Positions 37,818 to 48,532 of a stretch of 64,000 bases of DNA are shown in pieces. The position numbers and the translations under genes were made by a program. How positions within the stretch are numbered: the stretch's first letter is position 1; the number at the start of each line of letters is the position of its first letter. Origin of the DNA: a bacterium SCSIO 12844 (GTDB lineage: Bacteria > Pseudomonadota > Gammaproteobacteria > Francisellales > Francisellaceae); the NCBI GenBank assembly GCA_024397935.1, contig CP073743.1, positions 2,480,001 to 2,544,000 of the forward strand. The letters run 5' to 3'. The notes under the pieces are model-generated. The model did no database searches. It worked only from the letters and a program-made list of their open reading frames with translations, and was not told the origin of the DNA.

Positions 37818-38501
37818 CTATTCTTTATTATTTTCAATTAATTTTTTTAGCGCTTTATCTGCTGCTTTTTGCTCCGCTCTTTTGCGAGAAGTATCTTCAG
37901 CCTGCTCATCTATATCTAAGGCTTTAATAATACAAGCAACATAGAAAATTTGTTCATGTGCTTGACCTTGTGTTTTTAACAACCGGTATTCAGGAAGGTC
38001 AATTGCTTGAGACTGTAAAGCTTCTTGCAATCGTGTTTTATTATCTTTAGGAACTTCCGTTAATCTTAATGCTTTAGTTTCAGTATCAAACCAATTTAAA
38101 ATACATATTCTGACATCATCAAGCCCAGAATCAAGATAAATCGCACCAACTAATGCTTCTATTGCATCTTCTAAAATAGAAGCACGCTTTGCGCCACCTG
38201 ATTTAACTTCACCTACACCCAATGCTAAAAAATCGCCCAAATTAAAAGATGCTGCCTTATCCGTTAATGTTTTACCCTTAACAATTGATGTTCTTAATAA
38301 AGATAACTGACCTTCTTTCGCCTCAGGAAACTGATGATAAAGTGCTTCTGCTATTACCATTCCTAAAATTGCATCACCTAAAAATTCTAAACGCTCATTA
38401 TGCTTTTTACGTAATGAACGATGTGTTAATGCTTGAATTAACAATGCTTTATCTTTAAATTGATAGCCAATAATTTTATATAACTGATTATAATCTTTCA
38501 T
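37818..38501 (-). CDS. rnc: Ribonuclease III
   Basis: A 227-residue RNase III with the signature ERLEFLGDAILGMVIAEALY (residues about 37-56), SILEDAIEALVGAIYLDSGLD for the second metal site, and a C-terminal dsRNA-binding domain. It processes rRNA and other double-stranded RNA. It sits 29 bases after lepB. Confidence 0.96.
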   Translation of the reverse strand: MKDYNQLYKIIGYQFKDKALLIQALTHRSLRKKHNERLEFLGDAILGMVIAEALYHQFPEAKEGQLSLLRTSIVKGKTLTDKAASFNLGDFLALGVGEVKSGGAKRASILEDAIEALVGAIYLDSGLDDVRICILNWFDTETKALRLTEVPKDNKTRLQEALQSQAIDLPEYRLLKTQGQAHEQIFYVACIIKALDIDEQAEDTSRKRAEQKAADKALKKLIENNKE

Positions 38502-38530
38502 TTAATTAATATTACTACTTATCTTTTTTA

Positions 38531-39346
38531 TTACTTAATAGGGCCTAGCTGGCTCCAACGAATGGAATAAGATGAATCATCAAAACTTAACCAAACGAAA
38601 AATGCTTTACCAACTAAGTCTTTTTCTGATACAAATCCCCAATAACGACTATCTTCACTATTATCACGATTATCCCCCATCATAAAGTACATACCCTTAG
38701 GCACAACCAAATCTTTAAAACTTAAACTGTTTTTAAATGGCATCGTTAAAATATCATGTTTAACGCCTAATAAACTTTCTTGGTACTTATTCGATTTTTG
38801 TGTTAGTGAATTAATTGGTTCAATTAAACTTGCTAATAATTTTTCTGGAATTTCTTTTCCATTAATTGTTAATCGCTTATTTTGATAACTAATTTTATCA
38901 CCTGGCACACCAATAACGCGCTTAATAAAATCAACATTTGGATTAACTGGATAATGAAACACAACCACATCACCACGTTTTGGTTCACCCGTTGCAACCC
39001 ATGTTTTATTAGTAAACGGATTTCTTATGCCATAAGAGAACTTATTGACTAAAACAAATGCATTTGTTTTTAATGTGGGATACATTGAGCCTGTTGGAAT
39101 ACGAAAATTCTCAACAACAAATGCACGCAGTAAAAATACAACAAAAAACACAACAAACAATGACCTAGCATAATCTGCTAAAAAAGGCGCTTTTAATAAC
39201 TTTTGTTTCTCTTTTTTTGATAACCCTTCTAACTGGTCTTTATATTTGGCTTTACGTTTTTTTTCAAAAAATAACCAATCAACCATCATAATCACAAATG
39301 AAACAACGGTTAAAAATAACAACCAAAAATTAAAATCAATATTCAT
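38531..39346 (-). CDS. lepB: Signal peptidase I
   Basis: A 271-residue LepB with two N-terminal membrane segments, FRIPTGSMYPTL (catalytic Ser), VDFIKRVIGVPGDKI (catalytic Lys) and MGDNRDNSEDSRYWGFV. It cleaves Sec signal peptides. First gene of lepB-rnc-truB-rnr. Confidence 0.96.
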   Translation of the reverse strand: MNIDFNFWLLFLTVVSFVIMMVDWLFFEKKRKAKYKDQLEGLSKKEKQKLLKAPFLADYARSLFVVFFVVFLLRAFVVENFRIPTGSMYPTLKTNAFVLVNKFSYGIRNPFTNKTWVATGEPKRGDVVVFHYPVNPNVDFIKRVIGVPGDKISYQNKRLTINGKEIPEKLLASLIEPINSLTQKSNKYQESLLGVKHDILTMPFKNSLSFKDLVVPKGMYFMMGDNRDNSEDSRYWGFVSEKDLVGKAFFVWLSFDDSSYSIRWSQLGPIK

Positions 39347-39436
39347 TTATAAATTTTCCAAGTGTTTGTAAAATTATTCACTTTAGGCATTATAAAATCT
39401 TTTTTAGTATTTGAATATAATAAATAATGGCTTCTT

Positions 39437-40015
39437 TTAAGCACAAGCTAATTGCTTCTTATCATTTTTAGTCTCCGCATAGCGAATCATTGCACTTTTA
39501 CTAATAATTAAAGCACGGCTAACTGTATCATTTTTATCTTTATGGCATAGAGTTAATGTACCGTTACTACTAGATAATAAACTAACTGGTTTAAACTGAA
39601 GATAATTACCTCGAGGAAAGCCCTGCCACCTTAAAATAAACCCTTTTGGCAACCTTAGATGATGATTAATAAGCTTATCATCTCCATCAAAACGTTTATT
39701 GGCATTATGATCTATAAATACAAGTAATTGATTTTGCCATAAGCCATCAATACACGTTTTATTATCAACACTTGAACAAACAATAACTGGCAAACGACTC
39801 TGATATGATTTAGCTTTTGCATAGGTTAATAACATATAAACTTTATCTATTGTAACTGTTGCCTGATTTTTTTTAAAAAACAGATTCCAACTAATTATTG
39901 TTCCACCAACAAGTAAGGATAATATAGTTAATACAATTAACAATTCGATCAATGTTAAGCCAATCTGACCTTGAATCGATACTTTTTTTATTTTTTCACC
40001 GCCAAGTACTTGCAT
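39437..40015 (-). CDS. Type IV pilin-like protein (GspH/FimT family)
   Basis: A 192-residue prepilin: GLTLIELLIVLTILSLLVGGTIISW is the N-terminal methylation and helix motif, preceded by a long leader (MQVLGGEKIKKVSIQGQI). Further on, KSYQSRLPVIVCSS and CIDGLWQNQLLVFIDHNANKRFDG match the GspH/FimT minor-pilin fold. It may prime a type IV pilus or competence pseudopilus. The rest of such a cluster is not in the window. Confidence 0.85.
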   Translation of the reverse strand: MQVLGGEKIKKVSIQGQIGLTLIELLIVLTILSLLVGGTIISWNLFFKKNQATVTIDKVYMLLTYAKAKSYQSRLPVIVCSSVDNKTCIDGLWQNQLLVFIDHNANKRFDGDDKLINHHLRLPKGFILRWQGFPRGNYLQFKPVSLLSSSNGTLTLCHKDKNDTVSRALIISKSAMIRYAETKNDKKQLACA

Positions 40016-40037
40016 TTTCGTTTTTTCAAATTACAAT
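40010..40037 (+). promoter_or_regulatory. Promoter of tRNA-Lys
   Basis: TTGCAT (40010-40015) and TACAAT (40032-40037), 16 bases apart, thirteen bases before the tRNA 5' end. Confidence 0.6.
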
Positions 40038-40049
40038 AACGCCTCATAC

Positions 40050-40125
40050 GGGTCGTTAGCTCAGTCGGTAGAGCAGCTGGCTTTTAACCAGTTGGTCATA
40101 GGTTCGAATCCTATACGACCCACCA
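40050..40125 (+). tRNA. tRNA-Lys (anticodon TTT)
   Basis: Acceptor GGGTCGT pairs with ACGACCC, followed by discriminator A and encoded CCA. D-loop AGCTCAGTCGGTAGAGC, anticodon stem CTGGC/ACCAG-type around TTTTAA with anticodon TTT, T-loop GGTTCGAATCC. Length 76. Confidence 0.97.
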
Positions 40126-40193
40126 TTTATGTTTTAATTTATAAGATTCAATAATATATTTAAAGACTATTATAGTAGATTATAAAATTCATA

Positions 40194-40859
40194 TTATTTT
40201 TTACGAATCAAATATAAACCATCACCAATGCTTAATAAACTTGCATCTACTCGATTATCAGATGCAACATACTGATTAAACTCACGTGCTAATTTTGCTC
40301 TTTGTTTTTGCTCCCAATCAAGTGCCACATTGCCTTTGTCCAATACATTATCTACTGCAATGACACCCCCTGTTTTTAGTAATTGAAGTCCCATCTCATA
40401 ATAACGCTTGTTATTGCTTTTATCAGCATCAACATAAATAAAATCAAAAGTTCCTTGAAGGCCGTTAGCAATTAACTCACTTAAAGTCTCTGTAGCAGGT
40501 GCAACTCTTAAATCTATTTTATCAATAACCTGAGCTTCTTGCCAATAATGTTTAAAACCCTCAACATATTCATCAGTTACATCACATGCAATTACTTTAC
40601 CATCTTGTGGTAGACTACTGGCAATTGTTAATGTTCCAATACCACGAAAAACACCTATCTCAATTGCATTTCTAGCGCCAATTACTTTAACTAAAAAGCT
40701 AATAAATTGTAATTGATCAAGTGCAGTATTCATTTGAGCATGTGGTTGCGAAATTGCATCATAAACCATATTTTTTTGAATATCTGACCAATTTGTTTGT
40801 GCCTGGTTGATAACATATTGATGTAGGACTTTACTTTCTAATAGCGTTGAAATGCTCAT
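40194..40859 (-). CDS. Class I SAM-dependent O-methyltransferase (caffeoyl-CoA OMT type)
   Basis: About 221 residues using the ATG at 40859, which lies eight bases after AAGGAG; the ATG six bases higher is only two bases from it. AIEIGVFRGIGTLTIAS is the SAM motif I, VIACDVTDEY motif II and FDFIYVDADKSNNKRYYE the metal-binding part. It resembles the small bacterial O-methyltransferases of the family; natural substrate unknown. Confidence 0.87.
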   Translation of the reverse strand: MSISTLLESKVLHQYVINQAQTNWSDIQKNMVYDAISQPHAQMNTALDQLQFISFLVKVIGARNAIEIGVFRGIGTLTIASSLPQDGKVIACDVTDEYVEGFKHYWQEAQVIDKIDLRVAPATETLSELIANGLQGTFDFIYVDADKSNNKRYYEMGLQLLKTGGVIAVDNVLDKGNVALDWEQKQRAKLAREFNQYVASDNRVDASLLSIGDGLYLIRKK

Positions 40860-40997
40860 ATTCATTACTCCTTTATATAAAGTGACCCTTTTAAAATACT
40901 TGATCGCTTTTTATTGCACAACACTTGATTATATAACAACCCTCTACTAATAGTATTTATAATAATGGGATTTTTTTAATCACAAGGACAGTGAGCA

Positions 40998-42320
40998 ATG
41001 AATATTTACAACGCAAAAGAGTTATTCAAACTTTATATCCAGGAAAAAAATAAACCTAAAAAACATAAAATTATTGTTAAACATAAATTTAATCATATTA
41101 TTCACCACACTTGGAATAAAAGCCCATTTTATCGTAATTTATGGCATGAACATGGCATTAATGAAAAACATTTAAACGACTTAGAGATTAATGATTTACC
41201 TTATGTTGATAAACCATTATTAATGGAGCACTTTGATCAAGTTGTTACTGATTCTAAAGTAAAAAAGTTACCCCTATCTAGCTGGATTAATGACAATAAA
41301 AACTACAACCAACTTTATTTAGATAAATATCACATTGTACATACTTCAGGCACTTCAGGTGAGCAAGGTATTTTTCCATGGAATAAAACCAGTTGGTCCA
41401 AAGCCTGGGCTGCATCTGTCATTAGAGCATTAAGGCCCAAATTAAGAACAAGTACAACTCGTGCAGCTGTTATCCTAGCAACTGATGGACGTTTTTGTGG
41501 TGCTGGATTCTCAAGAAGTGGAGAGAATACTTTTTTTAATGTTAAACTTTACTCTGTTTCAGATTCTTTAGAAAAAATTGCTAATGAGTTAGAAATTTAT
41601 CAACCACATCAACTAGGTGGTTATGCTTTAATGATTGGGAATTTGGCAAGAATGCAATTAGCAGGTAAATTAAATATTAAACCTGAACGTATTTTCACAT
41701 CAGGAGAGCCATTATTTGAAAGTGATGCAAATGTCATTGAAAAAGCCTGGCAAATTAAACCCATTAATTTATATATGGCTTCAGAAGGCTTACTAATAGG
41801 AGCACAATATAAACAAGGCCCATTTGATATTTTTGATGATTTAAACATTGTTAGTATTTGTAATGAAAATCAGCCTGATAAAGATATAGGTACTATTTGC
41901 TTAACCAATCTATCTAACCATATCTTTCCAATTATTAATTATAAAATGGGAGATTTAGGACGTTTAATTCCTGCTGATAGATATGACAAGTATCCTAAAC
42001 TTGAATTATCAGACTGCCGTTTAAACTATGCTGTAGAAATTATTAACAATCATGGCAAAACAGATACAATTCATCCTTCATTATTTGAAGAATTTTATGT
42101 TCCAGATATGATTTCATTTCAATTTAAAATACAAAACAATCAAATTAATATCTATTATACAGCTAAAGAAGATATATCTTATCATATTATCAATAACTTT
42201 CATGATATTTTAAAGATAAAAGAAGCAGATATATCTGTCGATGTCAAAGCACATAAAGTTGAACAACTTCAAAGAGATGCAAAAGGTGAAAAGTTTCAAT
42301 TAATTGAAGTTATTAACTAA
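40998..42320 (+). CDS. PaaK/CapK-like adenylate-forming ligase
   Basis: A 440-residue member of the ANL group. HTSGTSGEQGIFPW is the phosphate-binding loop and RIFTSGEPLFESD plus LYMASEGLLIGA are the next core motifs; GRLIPADRYDKYP lies near the hinge. It looks like the CapK/PaaK-type single-domain ligases found in capsule or secondary pathways; the acid substrate is not predictable. No partners are next to it, which is unusual for a phenylacetate gene. Confidence 0.78.
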   Translation: MNIYNAKELFKLYIQEKNKPKKHKIIVKHKFNHIIHHTWNKSPFYRNLWHEHGINEKHLNDLEINDLPYVDKPLLMEHFDQVVTDSKVKKLPLSSWINDNKNYNQLYLDKYHIVHTSGTSGEQGIFPWNKTSWSKAWAASVIRALRPKLRTSTTRAAVILATDGRFCGAGFSRSGENTFFNVKLYSVSDSLEKIANELEIYQPHQLGGYALMIGNLARMQLAGKLNIKPERIFTSGEPLFESDANVIEKAWQIKPINLYMASEGLLIGAQYKQGPFDIFDDLNIVSICNENQPDKDIGTICLTNLSNHIFPIINYKMGDLGRLIPADRYDKYPKLELSDCRLNYAVEIINNHGKTDTIHPSLFEEFYVPDMISFQFKIQNNQINIYYTAKEDISYHIINNFHDILKIKEADISVDVKAHKVEQLQRDAKGEKFQLIEVIN

Positions 42321-42466
42321 TATGATATTACAGTCAAAAAATAGCTAATTAATACCTACCTCTAAAATCAAAACCAATTGCATTTAACAACAACTTATGG
42401 TTTATTAATATGGTTAAAAGATAAAATCAATTGAATAATAAATTTCAAACTAAGGTACTTCTAACT

Positions 42467-43960
42467 ATGTTTAAAGATTTAACTTACCCACAAGTATGGT
42501 CCCTATTTGATCAAATTAGACAAATTCCACGCCCATCATTCAAAGAAGAAGCCATTCGCCAATTTATTTATCAATGGGCCCAAGCTCATGACTTTAAAAT
42601 CGTTGAAGATAAAGCACATAACCTTGTAATTTACATACCTGCAACTGAAGGTTATGAAAATGCAGAAATTATTGCAACACAAGGCCATTTAGATATGGTT
42701 TGTGAAAAACACTCAAATATTGAATTTAATTTCGAAACAGATGCAATCGATATCTATCGTGATGGTGATTGGATTAAAGCTCGTGGCACGACACTTGGTG
42801 CTGATAATGGTATTGGTGTTGCACTTGCTATGGCTGCTGCAACTGACCCTAGCGTTATTCATGGCCCTATGGAAATCCTATTAACTGCCACTGAAGAAAA
42901 AGGCCTTGTTGGTGCAAGAAACCTAGACCCTAATATCCTTAATGCTCATTATATGATTAATATTGACTCAGAGAGTTGGGGTGAGTTTTGTATTGGCTGT
43001 GCTGGTGGTGGTGATAGTATTGTTGAATTACCCGTTGAATCAGTAAAAAGTAATTTAAATGATCAGGCTTATAATATTAAAATCAGTGGTCTTAAAGGAG
43101 GTCATTCTGGCATTGATATTCATAAAGGACGGGGTAATGCATTAAAAATATTAACGCGTATTTTATCTTCAATCCCACATGCAAAACTTGTAAGCTTTGA
43201 AGGCGGTAATCTAAGAAACGCAATTCCTCGTGAAGCATTTGCTAGCATTTTACTTGAATCAACTCAGAAAGATAAAGAAATTCACATAATCAATGAAGCA
43301 TTTAGCCTGACTCAGAAAGAGTTAAGTGCAATTGAACCTAACTTGTCATTAGAGATAACAGCACAAGATACAATACCTCAAAACTACTTAAAATTATCCA
43401 GCCAAATGAAACTTTTAAATTTAATTGAGGCTTTACCTCACGGTGTTGTATCCATGGATTATCATATGCCTGACTTAGTTGAAACATCTTCTAATCTTGC
43501 ATCTGTCAAATACAACCAACAAAATAAGCAATTTATCATTACACTTTCTACAAGAAGTTCAGTTAGCTCAAAACTTGAAGCACAACGCCAACACATTACA
43601 AGTATTACTAAGCTTGCCAATGCAGCGATTGAACATGATGAAGCATATCCTGGTTGGCAGCCTAATCCACATAGTGATATTGTTAAAAAGTCAGCTAAAA
43701 TTTATCAACAAACATTTGGCAATGATGTTAATATTGCTGCAATTCATGCAGGCCTTGAATGTGGTATTATTAATGGTAAATACCCTAATATGCAAATGAT
43801 CTCATTTGGCCCTGATATTCGCGGCGCACACTCACCTGATGAAAAATTAAATATCTCTACAACCATAAAGTGCTATGATTTATTAAAAAATATACTTAAG
43901 GCATTAGCTGAAGAAAAAAAGTCGCTAACTCAAAATCAAAAAGAAGTTGCGCTCGCTTAA
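42467..43960 (+). CDS. pepD: Cytosol nonspecific dipeptidase (M20)
   Basis: About 497 residues from ATG at 42467 with AAGGT ten bases upstream (a TTG twelve codons higher is weaker). M20 metal motifs: ATQGHLDMVCEK, TTLGADNGIGVA, TATEEKGLVGA, SGLKGGHSGIDIHKGRGNA, and GLECGIINGKYP near the end. It splits dipeptides such as Xaa-His. Alone in its transcript. Confidence 0.94.
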   Translation: MFKDLTYPQVWSLFDQIRQIPRPSFKEEAIRQFIYQWAQAHDFKIVEDKAHNLVIYIPATEGYENAEIIATQGHLDMVCEKHSNIEFNFETDAIDIYRDGDWIKARGTTLGADNGIGVALAMAAATDPSVIHGPMEILLTATEEKGLVGARNLDPNILNAHYMINIDSESWGEFCIGCAGGGDSIVELPVESVKSNLNDQAYNIKISGLKGGHSGIDIHKGRGNALKILTRILSSIPHAKLVSFEGGNLRNAIPREAFASILLESTQKDKEIHIINEAFSLTQKELSAIEPNLSLEITAQDTIPQNYLKLSSQMKLLNLIEALPHGVVSMDYHMPDLVETSSNLASVKYNQQNKQFIITLSTRSSVSSKLEAQRQHITSITKLANAAIEHDEAYPGWQPNPHSDIVKKSAKIYQQTFGNDVNIAAIHAGLECGIINGKYPNMQMISFGPDIRGAHSPDEKLNISTTIKCYDLLKNILKALAEEKKSLTQNQKEVALA

Positions 43961-43986
43961 GTTAAATAACTTTCATGGAATAGAGA

Positions 43987-44844
43987 ATGGACAAACAAAA
44001 TACCTTAACACCTCTTTTACGCCATATTTTAATTGATAAAGGCACAGAACCCCCTAATAGTGGTAAATATAATTTATTTGATGCGCAAGGCACCTATATA
44101 TGTAGAAGCTGTGGATTAGGATTATTCAGATCAGATGCTAAATTTATTTCAAGCTGTGGCTGGCCAAGTTTTGATGATGAGCTACCTGATGCAATTAAAC
44201 GCCAATTAGATGCAGATGGCAGACGTACTGAAATTTTATGCAACCGTTGTGATGGTCATCTAGGTCATGTATTTCATGGTGAACAATATACCGATAAGAA
44301 TTTACGTCATTGTGTTAATTCACTCTCTGTTGAGTTTGTTGAAGATACGGAAGTTACTGAAACGGAAGAAGCTATTTTTGCAGGCGGTTGCTTTTGGGGC
44401 GTGGAACATTTATTAAAACAACAAAATGGTGTTTTAATTACTGAAGTTGGTTATACAGGTGGCAATACAGATAACCCAACTTATCAAGATGTCTGTAATG
44501 GTAAAACAAGCCATATAGAAGCTGTGCGTGCTGTTTTTAACCCGAATAAAACAAGCTTTCGCAAACTCACTAAATTATTCCTTGAAATTCATGATCCAAC
44601 ACAAAGTAATGGCCAAGGGCCTGATATTGGTGATCAATATAAAAGCGTTATTTTTTACTTTAATGAAACGCAACGCCAGACTGCTGAAGATTTATTGAAC
44701 ATATTAAGTAATAAGGGCCTTAATATAGCAACAGAACTAGTTGAAGCAACTGTTTTTTGGCCAGCTGAAGACTACCATCAAGAATATTATATCAAAACAG
44801 GCAAGACACCTTATTGTCATCGTTATACTAAACGTTTTGATTAA
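43987..44844 (+). CDS. msrBA: Bifunctional methionine sulfoxide reductase MsrB-MsrA
   Basis: A 285-residue fusion. MsrB: zinc Cys39/Cys42 (CRSC) and Cys85/Cys88 (CNRC), GWPSF, and catalytic Cys109 in RHCVNSLS. MsrA: catalytic Cys135 in FAGGCFWGVEH, GYTGG, and HDPTQSNGQGPDIGDQYKS. Order B then A is less frequent than A then B. It repairs both R and S forms of oxidised methionine; no signal peptide, so cytoplasmic. Confidence 0.95.
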   Translation: MDKQNTLTPLLRHILIDKGTEPPNSGKYNLFDAQGTYICRSCGLGLFRSDAKFISSCGWPSFDDELPDAIKRQLDADGRRTEILCNRCDGHLGHVFHGEQYTDKNLRHCVNSLSVEFVEDTEVTETEEAIFAGGCFWGVEHLLKQQNGVLITEVGYTGGNTDNPTYQDVCNGKTSHIEAVRAVFNPNKTSFRKLTKLFLEIHDPTQSNGQGPDIGDQYKSVIFYFNETQRQTAEDLLNILSNKGLNIATELVEATVFWPAEDYHQEYYIKTGKTPYCHRYTKRFD

Positions 44845-45668
44845 GACTTTTTCACTTTACTAGCATAAAATTCTAACCTTTGTTTTACCCAACTTCTAGC
44901 TGGCCAAGCCGCAAATATAACTCCTGGTATTGCTGATATTGAACTAATTGAAATTAAGAATGATAATTGACCATAATTCGACAAAATACCTGGTAATGCA
45001 AAATAGCCAAATAAAAGTGCAATGCATAATATGCTTAACATTAGCTTAATAGTAAAGCTTTCACTAAAATTTAATACTGTAACTGTTTTCATTAATGTTC
45101 GAGTAAAAAAGAACCAAATCAACATAAAAACAATATAGCCGCCAATAAGATATACCCACCAAGGCGATACACCTAAACCAGTAGAAAAATGAGCTACATC
45201 TCCATGATTAGTTAAAGTACGAATTGGAATATAATCATAAAAATTACATAGATTCATAAAATTAAACCAAAAAATAAAATAATAAATAATTTTATGTTTA
45301 TACAGGGACTTTAAGTTTAAAAGGATTAAAGAAATAACATACAATAAACCATTAGCTAGCCCTGGCCCTGCAAATGCAATTAGTGCCATTGCATATAGAT
45401 GCCCATGACTAATTAAAAACTGGTAATTAACGTTTTCATCGATATTGATTAATAACAATATATTTAGCCAACTTGTGCCACCAAAATCAATTGCAAGTGG
45501 GTTATGCTTAAAACCTAACGCCCATGCCATAAAAGAATGTGAAAACTCATGTGGATAAACCGCTAAATAATGGCTTAATAATACAAACACTGGTGTTATC
45601 AATATAAAACCAATTACTTTTCTACAACTCACAATAGCTCCTGAAATAACAATCAAATAATCGGACAC
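44841..45668 (-). CDS. Membrane metalloprotease-like protein (M50-type)
   Basis: A 275-residue membrane protein with six or seven helices. HEFSH (His40-Glu41-His44) and AGPGLANGLLYV are like site-2 proteases, and NFYDYIP further on may hold the third ligand. The exact family is uncertain, but the motif set suggests an intramembrane zinc protease. It shares four bases tail to tail with the msr gene. Confidence 0.62.
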   Translation of the reverse strand: MSDYLIVISGAIVSCRKVIGFILITPVFVLLSHYLAVYPHEFSHSFMAWALGFKHNPLAIDFGGTSWLNILLLINIDENVNYQFLISHGHLYAMALIAFAGPGLANGLLYVISLILLNLKSLYKHKIIYYFIFWFNFMNLCNFYDYIPIRTLTNHGDVAHFSTGLGVSPWWVYLIGGYIVFMLIWFFFTRTLMKTVTVLNFSESFTIKLMLSILCIALLFGYFALPGILSNYGQLSFLISISSISAIPGVIFAAWPARSWVKQRLEFYASKVKKS

Positions 45669-45858
45669 ACTATAATTTAGTTAGGCGCTATAATGCAAAT
45701 AGATTAGTTTATTTCTTTTGGTATCTCCTCACTTAGATATGGGAAAATTATTTCTTAGACACAATAAATCGATACCTCTACAGAAGATCTTAATTTACAT
45801 AAAGTTTTTCCTATTAAATAACCAGCATCAATTGAAATGTCAACAGCCTCTGGCCTCC

Positions 45859-46803
45859 CTACATATAATAAAACAAACTATAAATATAGATAACATAACT
45901 GATTAGAAAAATAGCGCCTTGATAACGATTAATCTTATTCTTTCCAATCAAAGCAAATAAAAATAAGCATAAAGTTAAAATAACCATATAAAGCGCATCA
46001 CGGTATAAAACTAATTGATTTAGAATTGTTGGTGAAATCAATACAGCAATGCCAACAACCATCAATGTATTAAATATATTTGAACCAATAATATTGCCTA
46101 ATGCTAGATCATGCTGTTTTTTTAATGCCGCAACAGCAGAAGTAGCTAATTCTGGTAAAGAGGTACCAATGGCAATAATCGTAAGACCAATTGCAAGATC
46201 ACTCATTCCTAGTCGCTTACCAATACTACTAGCACCCCATATCAAAATTTTAGCGCTGATAATTAATAAGATAAGCCCCAAAATAATATAAAGTATACTT
46301 TTGACTAAACTATGCTTAGAAGATTCATTTGATTTATCTTTCAGTTTAGATGCAGTCACTTTACTTCTATAAAACTTCACAGCCATTATAAGGCTAAAAA
46401 TAACAAGTAAAATAATACCATCTAATCTTGATAAACTAAGATTCCATAGCATCCAAACCAACAATAAACTAATGGCAATTAGAATCATAAAATCTTTATA
46501 GAGTACATTAGAGTCTACTTTAATCGGTCTAACAACTGCAGTAACACCAATTACAAGGCCGATATTAGCAATATTCGAACCTATTGCGTTACCTATTGCC
46601 ATAGAAGACTTATTTTCAAAGGCTGCAAAAGCTGAAACAACTATTTCAGGTAATGAAGTGCCAAAACCAAGAATAAAGATACCAATGACTAATGGCGATA
46701 TTTTGAAAATCTCAGCTAACATAGATGCACCACTTACAAAGCGATCAGCACTCCATATAAGTAAAACAAAGCCAGCAATAATAGATACTATTTCTATAAA
46801 CAT
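45859..46803 (-). CDS. Calcium/sodium antiporter family protein (YrbG-like)
   Basis: A 314-residue exchanger with ten membrane segments and two copies of the alpha motif: GTSLPEIVVSAFAA...GNAIGSNIANIGLVIG and GTSLPELATSAVAA...GNIIGSNIFNTLMVVGI. It exchanges cations across the inner membrane; the physiological ion is unproven. Confidence 0.92.
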   Translation of the reverse strand: MFIEIVSIIAGFVLLIWSADRFVSGASMLAEIFKISPLVIGIFILGFGTSLPEIVVSAFAAFENKSSMAIGNAIGSNIANIGLVIGVTAVVRPIKVDSNVLYKDFMILIAISLLLVWMLWNLSLSRLDGIILLVIFSLIMAVKFYRSKVTASKLKDKSNESSKHSLVKSILYIILGLILLIISAKILIWGASSIGKRLGMSDLAIGLTIIAIGTSLPELATSAVAALKKQHDLALGNIIGSNIFNTLMVVGIAVLISPTILNQLVLYRDALYMVILTLCLFLFALIGKNKINRYQGAIFLISYVIYIYSLFYYM

Positions 46804-46836
46804 ATGGTTTCTTTATTACAAATTAAATTATTTATA

Positions 46837-48330
46837 CTAATTTTCCCATCTCCTTGAGCGCTCAAGTGCTTGATGCCAACGAGATAAATACATTTTAGCT
46901 TGCTGTTGATCCATCTCTGCTTCAAATTTATGATCTAATTGCCACATTGCTTGTAATTCATCAACATCTGACCAATAACCTACAGCTAAACCTGCTAAGT
47001 AAGCAGCACCTAATGCTGTTGTCTCAAGTACCTTTGGCCGTATAACATCTAGCCGTAAAATATCTGCTTGAAACTGCATTAAAAAATTATTTTCAACAGC
47101 ACCACCATCAACACGCATCTCTGATAATGACAACCCGGTATCATCGCTCATGGCATTAACAACATCGGTTACTTGATAATCAATTCCTTCCAATGCTGCA
47201 CGCACGATATGTGCTTTTGTAGAGCCTCGAGTTAATCCAACAATAGTACCTCTAGCAGATTGGTCCCAGTAAGGCGCTCCAAGCCCTGTTAATGCCGGCA
47301 CGATATATACATCGGCATTATCATTAACCGATAAGGCAAGTTTCTCAGTCTCTTTTGCATTTTTAATTAATTCTAAGCCATCACGTAGCCACTGAATAAT
47401 AGCACCACCAATAAATACGCTACCTTCAAGCGCATAATTAACCTTATCACCAATTTGCCAAGCAATGGTTGTCAATAACTGCTTATTTGATACTTTTGGT
47501 TTATCGCCTGTATTCATCATTAAAAAACAACCGGTTCCATAAGTTGTTTTAATCATACCTTCTTTAAGACACATTTGACCAAAAAGTGCTGCTTGCTGAT
47601 CTCCTGCAACACCTGATATAGGTAATTTACTTGAAAATAACGTCGTACGAGTTTGAGCAAAAATACTACTAGATGCTTTTACTTCTGGTAACATTGACTC
47701 AGGAATATCAAATAGTGCTAATAACTCTTTATCCCATGTTAAGCTATGAATATTAAAAAGCATGGTTCGAGAGGCATTTGTTACATCCGTTGCATGTACT
47801 TTTTGATTGGTAAATTTCCACATCAACCAACTATCTACTGTGCCAAAGCAAAGTTTGCCTTGAGATGCTTTTTCTCTCGCACCTTCAATATGATCTAAAA
47901 TCCATTTTATTTTAGATGCTGAAAAATATGCATCAATAACAAGTCCTGTCTTATCTCTAATTAACTGAATAATCGATGAATCTTTTTTAAGTTCATTACA
48001 AAATTCAGCCGTTCTTCTGTCTTGCCAAACAATCGCATTATAAATCGGATTGCCTGTTTCTCTATCCCAAACTATTGTTGTTTCTCGTTGATTGGTAATA
48101 CCAACTGCTGCAACTGATTTTCCATTAATATTCGCTTTTGAAATTACTTCAGCTGCAACTGAGGCTTGTGTATACCAGATTTCATTAGGATCATGCTCTA
48201 CCCATCCAGGTTTTGGATAATGCTGCTTAAATTCTTTTTGGGCAATATCTACAATCTGGCCTTTATAATCAAAAATAATGGCCCTTGAACTTGTTGTCCC
48301 TTGATCTAAAGTAAGAATATAGTGGTTCAT
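46837..48330 (-). CDS. glpK: Glycerol kinase
   Basis: A 497-residue kinase. [14 protein letters not shown] at the start, [43 protein letters not shown] and [21 protein letters not shown] are diagnostic. It makes glycerol 3-phosphate. glpF and glpD are not next to it. Confidence 0.97.
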   Translation of the reverse strand: MNHYILTLDQGTTSSRAIIFDYKGQIVDIAQKEFKQHYPKPGWVEHDPNEIWYTQASVAAEVISKANINGKSVAAVGITNQRETTIVWDRETGNPIYNAIVWQDRRTAEFCNELKKDSSIIQLIRDKTGLVIDAYFSASKIKWILDHIEGAREKASQGKLCFGTVDSWLMWKFTNQKVHATDVTNASRTMLFNIHSLTWDKELLALFDIPESMLPEVKASSSIFAQTRTTLFSSKLPISGVAGDQQAALFGQMCLKEGMIKTTYGTGCFLMMNTGDKPKVSNKQLLTTIAWQIGDKVNYALEGSVFIGGAIIQWLRDGLELIKNAKETEKLALSVNDNADVYIVPALTGLGAPYWDQSARGTIVGLTRGSTKAHIVRAALEGIDYQVTDVVNAMSDDTGLSLSEMRVDGGAVENNFLMQFQADILRLDVIRPKVLETTALGAAYLAGLAVGYWSDVDELQAMWQLDHKFEAEMDQQQAKMYLSRWHQALERSRRWEN

Positions 48331-48532
48331 TGTATTATATAACTAAACTTTTTAATTTAGCTTTCAGTCTAGCAGTAATATTATAGTCACATCAAGCTAA
48401 CCAAGCTATCAAGTTAAAAGTAAAATACATCATAAAAACAATAGTCGATTAAGTTATAAAATTGCACTGCTTCTTAAAATCAGTTAGAATACAATATTAC
48501 GACTGGTTAATTTTTTTTAGGGGAATTGCATT

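Noticed and set aside
45718-45906. 62-codon plus-strand ORF upstream of the exchanger's end
   Set aside because: It overlaps the end of the exchanger gene, has no ribosome binding site and no recognisable motif.
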